Part shown: positions 1-8,057 of the stretch, in pieces
How the letters are laid out: each line of letters starts with the position of its first letter
Numbering within the stretch: position 1 is the stretch's first letter
Source of the DNA: an uncultured Oscillospiraceae bacterium
GTDB lineage: Bacteria > Bacillota > Clostridia > Oscillospirales > Oscillospiraceae
NCBI GenBank assembly: GCA_950097245.1
Contig: CATNCS010000003.1
Location: forward strand, 1-64,000
DNA length: 64,000 nucleotides
Direction of reading: 5' to 3'
The notes under the pieces: generated by a model
Database searches by the model: none
What the model was told of the DNA's origin: nothing
What the model saw: the letters and a program-made list of their open reading frames with translations, nothing else
Position numbers and translations under genes: made by a program

Positions 1-1412
1 TAAGTCTCCCTGCCTATATGCGTGATTGGCTGCTGAAAAAGTTTGAGCACGATGAGCGCGAATTCGATAAAGATGATCTATCCAGATTCGTCAAAAAATT
101 CATTCCAAGAAAAGATGACTGGAATACAATAAAGAATGATATTATTATCGAAGGGAAAACGGTGAAATTTCTTGCCAAAATATCTGTAAATATTGACATT
201 AAAACTAGTGAAGTATCTTTTTCCCTACCGGACTTTGGATTGGGGTTTAAAGATACTATTATCGAAAATGATGTGTGGGATTTATGCAAGGATGACCTTA
301 TAAAGGGAAGAGAAATATGGGGGATGGTGGGGCTTGGATATCGATCTCCGGACGATTTTGATTTCACCTTTGAATATGAAAGAAAATCCTCTAAAGCAAA
401 GAATTCAAAGGATGGAAAAATTAAACTTGTTTCCTTCAAAAATTTTTGTCCCTATGAGATTGATCTTGAGGTCTACAAAGAGGCCCGCAAAGAATTCACT
501 ACAAATGAATGGATTGATATTATCCTTGGCGCTGTGGACTACAATGCCGCAGGATATGAAACCGAAGAAGAAAAGCTCACTATGCTTACCAGACTACTTC
601 CATTTGTGGAAAAGCGTTTGAATCTGATTGAGCTGGCACCTAAAGGTACCGGTAAGTCTTATCTTTTTGGAAATGTCAGTCGATATGGTTGGCTTTCCAG
701 TGGTGGAGTCATGAGCCGTGCCAAGATGTTTTACGATCAGACAAAGCGCAGAGAGGGCTTAATCGCTGGAAGTGATTTTGTCACGCTGGATGAAGTACAG
801 ACAATTTCCTTTACCGATACGGATGAGATGCGGGCTGCTTTGAAAGGTTATCTGGAACAAGGCAACTTTACCGTGGGCGATTATAAAGGAACAGCCGATG
901 CAGGCATGATCCTCTGTGGTAATATCCGTAAAGAGATCATGGATGCAGATGGCTATGAAAACATGTTTACCGAGTTGCCTGCTGTTTTCCATGAGTCTGC
1001 ATTAATTGAAAGATTTCACGGATTTATTAAGGGATGGAATATCCCACGTATGAAAGATGATTTGAAAGTAAATGGATGGGCGCTTAATTCGGAGTACTTT
1101 TGTTCAATTATGCATGAGCTACGTGATGATATGACCTACAGGAGTATTGTAGATGAATATATCGTCGTTCCCGAAAGAGCTGACACACGTGATACCGAGG
1201 CCGTAAAGCGAATAGCTACAGCATATCTAAAGCTACTTTTCCCAAATGTTCAACATATGGAAGATATTACGCCAAGAGAATTTAAAAGATACTGCTTTGA
1301 CCGCGCTCGAAGAATGCGAGATACAATTAAATACCAACTTGGCTTGCTTGATATGGAGTATGCAGGAAAGGATTTGCCGCCATTCAAAATTTGTGGCATA
1401 GACTTAGAGTAA
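1..1412 (+). CDS. brxL: BrxL-like (TIGR02688-like) AAA+ ATPase of BREX systems, 5' end outside window
   Basis: Frame is open to base 3 upstream of the listed ATG (…SLPAYMRDWLLKKF…, resembling the BrxL N-terminus); Walker A-like LAPKGTGKSYLFG, DFVTLDEVQT Walker B-like, GNI sensor; ends …YAGKDLPPFKICGIDLE. Confidence 0.82.
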   Translation, partial: SLPAYMRDWLLKKFEHDEREFDKDDLSRFVKKFIPRKDDWNTIKNDIIIEGKTVKFLAKISVNIDIKTSEVSFSLPDFGLGFKDTIIENDVWDLCKDDLIKGREIWGMVGLGYRSPDDFDFTFEYERKSSKAKNSKDGKIKLVSFKNFCPYEIDLEVYKEARKEFTTNEWIDIILGAVDYNAAGYETEEEKLTMLTRLLPFVEKRLNLIELAPKGTGKSYLFGNVSRYGWLSSGGVMSRAKMFYDQTKRREGLIAGSDFVTLDEVQTISFTDTDEMRAALKGYLEQGNFTVGDYKGTADAGMILCGNIRKEIMDADGYENMFTELPAVFHESALIERFHGFIKGWNIPRMKDDLKVNGWALNSEYFCSIMHELRDDMTYRSIVDEYIVVPERADTRDTEAVKRIATAYLKLLFPNVQHMEDITPREFKRYCFDRARRMRDTIKYQLGLLDMEYAGKDLPPFKICGIDLE

Positions 1413-1413
1413 C

Positions 1414-1614
1414 ATGGAAATAAAAAAATGTTATGTATGTGGAAAAGCTCCACTAACAAAAGACGAAATAGGCCTGACCAAAAAGATAATCAACAAAAAA
1501 GCTACAACTTTTTATTGTTTGCCTTGTCTGGCGGAGTACCTTGAAGTTACTGAAGAGGAACTGCTTGCTAAAATTGAGGATTTCAAGAACGAGGGTTGTA
1601 CGCTATTCAAATGA
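1414..1614 (+). CDS. small double-CxxC (zinc-ribbon-like) protein, 66 aa
   Basis: CYVC…CLPC motif pair, starts 1 nt after brxL stop and ends 11 nt before the desulfurase; operonic spacing. Confidence 0.7.
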   Translation: MEIKKCYVCGKAPLTKDEIGLTKKIINKKATTFYCLPCLAEYLEVTEEELLAKIEDFKNEGCTLFK

Positions 1615-1625
1615 GGTGTTAGCTG

Positions 1626-2750
1626 ATGAAACCGCATATCTACGCCGATAATGCGGCAACGACAAAGCTGGATAAGGTTGTGTTTGAGGTAATGACACCT
1701 TGGCTTCTCGAGGAATATGGAAATGCTTCACAGCCCTATGCGTTTGCCCGTAAACCGAAAAGAGCTCTTGCAGATGCAAAAGTCATAATTGCAGAATGCA
1801 TAGGCGCCGAACCAGAGGAAATTTACTTTACCTCTGGTGGAACTGAGAGTGATAACTGGGTTATCAAAAGCTCTGCTTTTTCTGATCCGGAGAAAAGGGC
1901 AACGATAACTTCGGCTTTTGAACATCACGCAATTCTTCACTCCTGTGCGGCAATTGAGCGACTGGGATATCCAGTTGCCTACATGCTCCCTTCGAATGAG
2001 GGCTATATTACTTCAGAAATCCTGAAGAAGTATATAACCAATAGCACACGACTCGTTTCAGTTATATTTGCTAATAACGAGATTGGCAGTATCCAGCCTG
2101 TTCAAGAGCTGTGTGAAGTAGCCCATACTCATGGTGCGCTGTTCCATACAGACGCAGTTCAGGCCGTTGGACATATTAAAATCAATGTTCATGAGTTGGG
2201 AGTAGATTTTCTTTCGGCTTCCGCGCACAAGTTTAATGGCCCTAAAGGTATCGGATTCCTTTATATCCGTAAGGGTGTGGAATTGCCACCTTACGCAGAT
2301 GGCGGCGCACAAGAAGATGCGCATCGGGCAGGTACGGAGAATGTGGCAGGAATCGTTGGTATGGCAGCGGCATTAAAAGGAAACTGCGATTTACTGGAGA
2401 GGAATCAGCAGTACATTCTAGATTTAGAAAGATTGCTTATACTTCAGCTTGATAAAGCTGGCATTGCCTATAAACGCAATGGTGGAAATTGCATGTTACC
2501 GGGTCTGTTAAGTCTATCGTTTTTAGGAAAGAGTGGAGAAGCTATTCTTCACCGCATGGATCTTATGGGTATCAGCATTTCAACAGGCTCCGCCTGTGAC
2601 AGTGTAAATACAGAGATTTCTCATGTCCTGAAGGCCATCCAGCTTGATGAGGATTATGCCACAGGTACAATTCGTATTTCACTAGGAAAGAATAATACAG
2701 AAGAAGATGCTAAGATAATTGCAGCATCTCTGATAAAAATAGTAGCATGA
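1626..2750 (+). CDS. cysteine desulfurase, NifS/IscS/DndA-like
   Basis: YADNAATTKLD start, SAHKFNGPKG PLP-lysine motif, GTENVAG, STGSACDS catalytic-Cys loop. Confidence 0.93.
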   Translation: MKPHIYADNAATTKLDKVVFEVMTPWLLEEYGNASQPYAFARKPKRALADAKVIIAECIGAEPEEIYFTSGGTESDNWVIKSSAFSDPEKRATITSAFEHHAILHSCAAIERLGYPVAYMLPSNEGYITSEILKKYITNSTRLVSVIFANNEIGSIQPVQELCEVAHTHGALFHTDAVQAVGHIKINVHELGVDFLSASAHKFNGPKGIGFLYIRKGVELPPYADGGAQEDAHRAGTENVAGIVGMAAALKGNCDLLERNQQYILDLERLLILQLDKAGIAYKRNGGNCMLPGLLSLSFLGKSGEAILHRMDLMGISISTGSACDSVNTEISHVLKAIQLDEDYATGTIRISLGKNNTEEDAKIIAASLIKIVA

Positions 2751-3022
2751 AGTGTAGTATCAGGCCTAAATGCTATCTGGTAAATAATTTGCAACCCTTG
2801 TGCGGCAATGAATTTATACGAAAATGATGTCTTGTGGGAAACTGCTATATAAAAAGTCGTTTCGTTTGGAATAAGTCTGCATGAAGCTTAGTCAAAGTGT
2901 TTCATTCCAACCTTTATATTTCTCTGCCATCATCATATATTTCACTCGACTTTTGCTCCTTCATTCGGTATTGTGTTGGTTGCAAAGAGCACCAAAAAAT
3001 ACTGAATGCAGGAGGAAAAAGT

Positions 3023-3793
3023 ATGACCAGCATGAAAAAGCGCATTGCCGCCACACTGACGGCGACCATCCTTGCAACCGCACTCACCGTTCCCGCTGCG
3101 GCGGAGGCTCCGGCCATCCGGGTAAGCAGCTACAAAGGCAGCACCCTGGAGGTGGGAGATAGAAGTGGCCTGATCATCGGCCCCAGCGTCACGGACTACT
3201 CCGTCACCTCCAGCGCCCCGGACACAGTGGCGGTGGAGCAGGTGCTGACCTTCTGGGTTGCCGTCGCCAAGGCGGAGGGGAGTGCGGAGATCACCGCCTC
3301 CAACAGCGCGGGAGAGTCCGGAGCCGTAATGCTGACAGTCGGCCCCGCTATTCCTGCCACACCGGAAGTCCCCGCCAGCGGGAACAGCGTCAGCCTAACG
3401 GACAACCTTGAGATACGCCAGGAGATGATCCACTTGATTAACCAGACCCGCAAAGCCAATGGGGTCTCGGAGTTGCCGGTCAACGAGGCCCTGATGAACG
3501 CCGCCCAGGTTTGCTCTGACCGGCGCTACACCTGGCATCACACTCCGGAAGAAAGCAAGGCCGCTGCAGACGCCGGTTACCCCTATGGCTTCGGTGATAA
3601 CCTCACTGTGTTCACCGGCACAGCCGATGCCGCCCAACGCGCCGTCGACAACTGGATCAACTCCCCAGGTCACTTCCAGACGATGATCGATCCACGTTGC
3701 GACTGCATCGGGGTAGGCGTGACCCAGTACGACGGGATCACATACTGCTACATGTTTGTCGGAATACCCAACAGCGTCAATTTCTATGCGTAA
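3023..3793 (+). CDS. secreted CAP/SCP-like domain protein
   Basis: GGAGG RBS before ATG 3023 (internal to ORF 2897..3793); signal peptide MKKRIAATLTATILATALTVPAAAEA; C-terminal CAP-type region (HLINQTRKANGVSEL…WINSPGHFQTMIDPRCDCIGVGV). Confidence 0.85.
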   Translation: MTSMKKRIAATLTATILATALTVPAAAEAPAIRVSSYKGSTLEVGDRSGLIIGPSVTDYSVTSSAPDTVAVEQVLTFWVAVAKAEGSAEITASNSAGESGAVMLTVGPAIPATPEVPASGNSVSLTDNLEIRQEMIHLINQTRKANGVSELPVNEALMNAAQVCSDRRYTWHHTPEESKAAADAGYPYGFGDNLTVFTGTADAAQRAVDNWINSPGHFQTMIDPRCDCIGVGVTQYDGITYCYMFVGIPNSVNFYA

Positions 3794-3901
3794 CAAGGCA
3801 GCGAACTGAAAGTGCAGACCCAAAATCAAGAGCAGGCCGAAAACGGTCTGCTCCTGGCTTTCAGATCCTGCGTCTCCATATTCAAAGAATAACCGATCCG
3901 C

Positions 3902-4948
3902 TCAAAAGGCGGCAAATCGTTTCCGCATTTCCTCGTCCGACAGTTTTCCCTGCTCCGCCAGATCCAGCACCTCCTGAACCTGGGACATGGCAGCGTTCCA
4001 CTCATCCCTGCTGATCTTACCTCTCTGCTTTCTCGCCTTCAGGCGGTTATAGACCTTCCGATACTCCACACCTGCCGGACTCAGACCCGTGGGATGATTC
4101 GCCTTTCTGTGAGCGCCGACCTTGCGGCAGGTGCGCTCCGTCTCGCCGGGCGCGACATTATTGCAGTAGCAGGTGTTGTACGCGGCGGTCAGCAAGAAAA
4201 AGCGTCCGCAGTTGTGGCAGCGGCGGGGTGCGTTGCCCACCATCAGACCCCGGTAGAAATCGGTGTAGAGAAAGTGGGAGAGGTAACGGAACTCCACTTT
4301 CTCTGCCAGAAGGACTTTTCCTGTCTCGGCAGGGTCTACCGTCGGGACAAAGCAAAGCTGAGTGGGAAAGCTCTGACTGAATTCCTGCTCCGGGAAAAAC
4401 AGTTCCCCCGCGGCTGCCATGTCGGTAAAGTAAGCGGCGTAAGCTCCTGCGTATGCCTCATCACTGCGACGGGAGAGCGGCTCCAAATAGAGCTCCAGCA
4501 TCCCGTCCAACTGTCCCCGGAGGTTCCGCAGGCTCTCTGCAAAGTATTCCAGTCCAGAGAGAAAATCCTCAAACATCCGGTGACCCTCGGAGTCAACGTC
4601 CAGAACCTCCGACCACTTCGTCCGGTCGGACAGCAGGTCAGGAAACAAGCTCCGGGCCGCCTCTGTGTCCAGGCGCAGACTCCGGTAGACCGGCAAATCA
4701 AAAACCAGATCCCAGACAGCGTTGAGCCGTTCCTGCGCGGAACGGGCGGCGCTGTCTGTTTTTTCCTGGAGCAGTGTCCACACAGCGGACATGAAGTGAT
4801 CAACACGCCGGTCGATCTCCGTTAGTATCTCGCCGTCCAGGTTCAGAACATCCGTTGTGAGCTGACCCAGCGGAAAAGCCGCTCCGTCCAGAAATACAGT
4901 GCCTCCGGTAAAGAAAACCGAGAACCGGTCAAAGGTGTTCTCCGCCAT
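3902..4948 (-). CDS. DUF6076-like domain protein with C-terminal Cys-rich motif
   Basis: Likely start MAENTFDRF at 4948 with GGAGGGAG RBS; CHNCGRFFLLTAAYNTCYCN…CR motif. Confidence 0.65.
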   Translation of the reverse strand: MAENTFDRFSVFFTGGTVFLDGAAFPLGQLTTDVLNLDGEILTEIDRRVDHFMSAVWTLLQEKTDSAARSAQERLNAVWDLVFDLPVYRSLRLDTEAARSLFPDLLSDRTKWSEVLDVDSEGHRMFEDFLSGLEYFAESLRNLRGQLDGMLELYLEPLSRRSDEAYAGAYAAYFTDMAAAGELFFPEQEFSQSFPTQLCFVPTVDPAETGKVLLAEKVEFRYLSHFLYTDFYRGLMVGNAPRRCHNCGRFFLLTAAYNTCYCNNVAPGETERTCRKVGAHRKANHPTGLSPAGVEYRKVYNRLKARKQRGKISRDEWNAAMSQVQEVLDLAEQGKLSDEEMRKRFAAF

Positions 4949-5088
4949 GCCGCTCCCTCCTGTATCCGATAGACTTTTGGCGTTTCCCCATCCTGGGCCA
5001 AATCTATTGTACGACCACTGATTTTGTGTTACCTTCATCATATCAGAGCAACAAGCAGAAGTCAATCAGGTATAAAGGAGGATGTAAC

Positions 5089-5298
5089 ATGAAAGAGTCG
5101 GTCTACAAAACCTATGACGAGCTGCCGCTGTTCCTGAACGCGGAGACAGTGGCAAGGGTGCTGGGCGTCTCGCCGTCCAGTGGGTACGAGTTGATGCATG
5201 AGCAAGGGTTTCCCTCTCTGCGCATTGGCAGCCGTATCGTGATCCCCAAGGAGGCGTTCATCTGTTGGGTGGAAGAACACACAGGAGGTACGGCGTGA
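5089..5298 (+). CDS. excisionase / AlpA-like helix-turn-helix protein
   Basis: AAAGGAGG RBS; …FLNAETVARVLGVSPSSGYELMHEQGFPSLRIGSRIVIPKEAFICWVEEH. Confidence 0.8.
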   Translation: MKESVYKTYDELPLFLNAETVARVLGVSPSSGYELMHEQGFPSLRIGSRIVIPKEAFICWVEEHTGGTA

Positions 5299-5870
5299 AG
5301 AAATACGATCTCTATTCCAAGCGCGACCCGGCCAAGAATTTTTCTCCTCTGCCCAATGAGGTGTTCTACCTGGGGCTGTCCTACGGCGCCATTGCGGTCT
5401 ACGGTTACCTGATGCACATCGAGGACAGGAAAACCTTCCAGTCCTACGCCAGCTACAACACCATCGGCAGAGCGGTGAAGATGAGCGCTAACACCGTGCG
5501 AAAGTATGTGCTGGAGCTGGAGGACAAACACCTCATCCGCACAGAGCCCACCACCGTCGTCACCCGAGACGGACGCAAGCGCAACGGAACACTGCGCTAC
5601 TACATCCGTCCCATTCAGGAGGCAGTGGATTACTACCACGAGCGGCAGCTCAGTCAGCTGGAGCTGGATACCGAGCGGCAGGGAGCCCAGGCCCGATTGT
5701 CGCGGCTGTGTGCGGCGCAGGAGCCGCTCCCGGCGGCAGGGCGGCCCATGACACCCCCAGCAGCAGAACGCGGCGTGTCGGGGCTGTGCGGCCCGGTGTG
5801 CGGAACGGGTGACCTCAGCGATTTTCAAAACGGTCCGGTGAACCGGGGGGTCGAAAAAAGTGCAGGATAA
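5295..5870 (+). CDS. helix-turn-helix / replication-initiator-like protein of mobile elements
   Basis: GTG start at 5295 overlapping previous stop (GTGA); VKKYDLYSKRDPAKNFSPLPNEVFYLGLSYGAIAVYGYLM…SANTVRKYVLELEDKHLI winged-HTH pattern. Confidence 0.65.
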   Translation: MKKYDLYSKRDPAKNFSPLPNEVFYLGLSYGAIAVYGYLMHIEDRKTFQSYASYNTIGRAVKMSANTVRKYVLELEDKHLIRTEPTTVVTRDGRKRNGTLRYYIRPIQEAVDYYHERQLSQLELDTERQGAQARLSRLCAAQEPLPAAGRPMTPPAAERGVSGLCGPVCGTGDLSDFQNGPVNRGVEKSAG

Positions 5871-5871
5871 A

Positions 5872-5926
5872 GGCGTGGCGCCTTGCGCCGCCACGCCGGG
5901 TCACACCGGCCCGCAATGCGGGCCGG
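5872..5926. repeat. twin GC-rich hairpins (possible oriT/regulatory structure)
   Basis: GGCGTGGCG…CGCCACGCC (5872-5897) and perfect CCGGCCCGC-AAT-GCGGGCCGG (5906-5926). Confidence 0.5.
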
Positions 5927-6124
5927 GAGAGGGGAAACGCCGAAGCTTGGAACCGTTTGCGGTACATTTTAAGAAAAACTGTGCAAATCGCAGAATGGCA
6001 TCAAATTCCCCGGCGTGGCATTGGATATGGCATTGATAAGGGCGTAAACTCTACTGCCGCAAGGATAATTCAGGCATTACTGGTGGCGAAAGCCCCGAAA
6101 AACACAGTTTTGGAGGATAACATC

Positions 6125-6529
6125 ATGGCAGAAGAAAAAGTGAGATTTCAGATGAGAATTGATCCGGATACCGACCGGAAGATCAAAGCGGCGATGCCGC
6201 TAGCACACTGTCGCAGTCAAAATGAGTTCGTGGAAACTGCTCTGCGGTTCTACTGCGACTACCTGACAGCGGGAGACTGCACAGCCGTAGCGCCTATGTA
6301 CATGTCCGCTATTCGCGGTACAGTGCAGGACTCGGAGAACCGCGTCTGCCGACTGCTCTTCAAGCTGGCGGTGGAGCAGGACATGGTGATGAATGTGCTG
6401 GCGGCGGGGATGGAGATTCCCGATGAGCAGCTCAAGGCGCTCCGTGGGCGGTGCGTCCAGAATGTAAAAAAGACCGGCGGCAGTGTTACGCTGGACGACG
6501 CGGTCCGCTACCAGAACGGCGGGCTGTAA
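6125..6529 (+). CDS. RHH-like DNA-binding protein of a mobile element (hypothetical)
   Basis: GGAGG RBS; MAEEKVRFQMRIDPDTDRKIKAAMPLAHCRSQNEFVETALRFYCDYL ribbon-helix-helix-like N-terminus. Confidence 0.6.
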   Translation: MAEEKVRFQMRIDPDTDRKIKAAMPLAHCRSQNEFVETALRFYCDYLTAGDCTAVAPMYMSAIRGTVQDSENRVCRLLFKLAVEQDMVMNVLAAGMEIPDEQLKALRGRCVQNVKKTGGSVTLDDAVRYQNGGL

Positions 6530-6592
6530 AAAAGTAGTAGCTATTCCCGACGAAGTGTGGTATGTGTTGGTGTTGCAAAGGAGGTAGCAGAC

Positions 6593-6889
6593 ATGAGAAC
6601 GACTCTGGAGGATCTCTACTACGGCAACATCACACCCTGTGAGCAACAGATGATACCTGGCTCAGAGCTGAAGCGGGCAGTAGACCGTGTTGCCAAGTGC
6701 GAGGCACAGCTGATGGAACTCCTCAACGAGGAGGGTCAGCAGGCCCTCACAAGGTTCACCCGCTCCCAGCATGAGATCAACAGCATCACAGCAACCGAAA
6801 ATTTCATTCTGGGCTTCCGATTGGGTATCAGGATCATGACTGAGTGCATGGATGACAACGACGGAGATATTCGGAGTGGAGGTGAATAA
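6593..6889 (+). CDS. DUF6809-like small protein
   Basis: AAAGGAGG RBS; TLEDLYYGNITPCEQQMIPGSELKRAVDRVAKCEAQL…LGFRLGIRIMTE. Confidence 0.6.
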   Translation: MRTTLEDLYYGNITPCEQQMIPGSELKRAVDRVAKCEAQLMELLNEEGQQALTRFTRSQHEINSITATENFILGFRLGIRIMTECMDDNDGDIRSGGE

Positions 6890-6892
6890 CAG

Positions 6893-8053
6893 ATGGCAAA
6901 GCGCAGACCGTCCGGCGACGGCATGGTGCGCAAACGGGAGGACGGACGCTGGGAGGGCCGCATCGTGGTGGGCCACAAGGAGAACGGCGAGTCCATCTTC
7001 CGCTACGTCTCCGCCAAAAGTCAGAAGGCCCTGATGAAAAAGCTGCACCAGAGCATCCAGGAGTACCGGGATGTGGACCTGAGCGAGGATAGCCGGATGC
7101 CGCTGGGAGAGTGGCTGGACCGCTGGCTGGAGGAGTACGTCTCGCCCGTGGTGCGTGAGTCCACACTGAAGGGTTACCGGCAGTACATCGAGTGCTACAT
7201 CAAGCCCCGGCTGGGGGACAGACCGGTGTGCAAGGTGACTGCCGCTGACGTGCAGGCCTTGTACCGGGAGGTGCAAAAGAACGGGCGCAAGACCGAGCAT
7301 CCCGAGTACGGGTACGCGCTCTCCGGCTCTACCGTCCGCAGTCTCCACGGTGTGCTCCACCAGGCCATGGACGCGGCGGTGCGGGAGCGGCTCACGGCGA
7401 GAAATCCCACAGAGGGCGTTACGCTTCCCAAAAAGAAAGCCTCCGCCAAGCAGATTCTCAACGACGAGCAACTGGAGCGGTTCATGGAGGAGATCAAAAA
7501 GGACCCGGTCTGGCACGACTTCTTCTACACTGAGCTGACCACTGGGATGCGCCGGGGTGAGATCTGCGGTCTGATGTGGTCCGACTTCGACGGGAAGAAG
7601 GGGACGCTGACAGTGCGCCGGACGCTCCACCAGCGCAAGGGCGGCGGGCTGACCACCGGTGAGACCAAGACGGGAAAGGGCCGGCGCACCATCACCCTGC
7701 CACCCAGCACGGCCCAACTGCTGCGGGAACGGAGGAGAGGCTCCTGCTCCCAGTGGATCTTCCCCAATCCCCTCCGCCCGGAGGACCCGGTCAATCCCGG
7801 CAGGGCCTACAGCCGCCTGAAGACTCTGCTGAAAAGTGCAGGCCTGCCCGGCATCCGCTTCCATGACCTGCGTCACACCTTCGCCACCCATGCCCTGACC
7901 AGCGGCGTAGACGCCAAGACGCTGTCCGGCATCCTGGGGCACACCAAGGCGTCCTTCACCCTGGACACCTACACCCACGTCACCGGAGATATGCACCGCC
8001 GGGCGGCGGAGATTGTTGGCGGCTTTCTGGACGACATCATGGTGAGGGGGTGA
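6893..8053 (+). CDS. tyrosine recombinase / site-specific integrase
   Basis: Arm-binding N-term (RKREDGRWEGRIVVG), catalytic TTGMRRGEICGLMWSD, RFHDLRHTFATHAL, LGHTKASFTLDTYTHV. Confidence 0.95.
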   Translation: MAKRRPSGDGMVRKREDGRWEGRIVVGHKENGESIFRYVSAKSQKALMKKLHQSIQEYRDVDLSEDSRMPLGEWLDRWLEEYVSPVVRESTLKGYRQYIECYIKPRLGDRPVCKVTAADVQALYREVQKNGRKTEHPEYGYALSGSTVRSLHGVLHQAMDAAVRERLTARNPTEGVTLPKKKASAKQILNDEQLERFMEEIKKDPVWHDFFYTELTTGMRRGEICGLMWSDFDGKKGTLTVRRTLHQRKGGGLTTGETKTGKGRRTITLPPSTAQLLRERRRGSCSQWIFPNPLRPEDPVNPGRAYSRLKTLLKSAGLPGIRFHDLRHTFATHALTSGVDAKTLSGILGHTKASFTLDTYTHVTGDMHRRAAEIVGGFLDDIMVRG

Positions 8054-8057
8054 GGGT

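Noticed and set aside
14-439. 141-aa minus ORF opposite brxL
   Set aside because: Ser/Phe-rich antisense of AT-rich gene, no RBS.
2751-3022. Left attachment site copy of the tRNA-Ala 3' end
   Set aside because: No match to TGGACTCGAAGGGGATCGAACCCTCG noticed by eye anywhere in 1-11 kb; att-left, if any, is outside the window.
6662-7996. 444-aa minus ORF opposite integrase 1
   Set aside because: Integrase catalytic motifs on plus strand are decisive.
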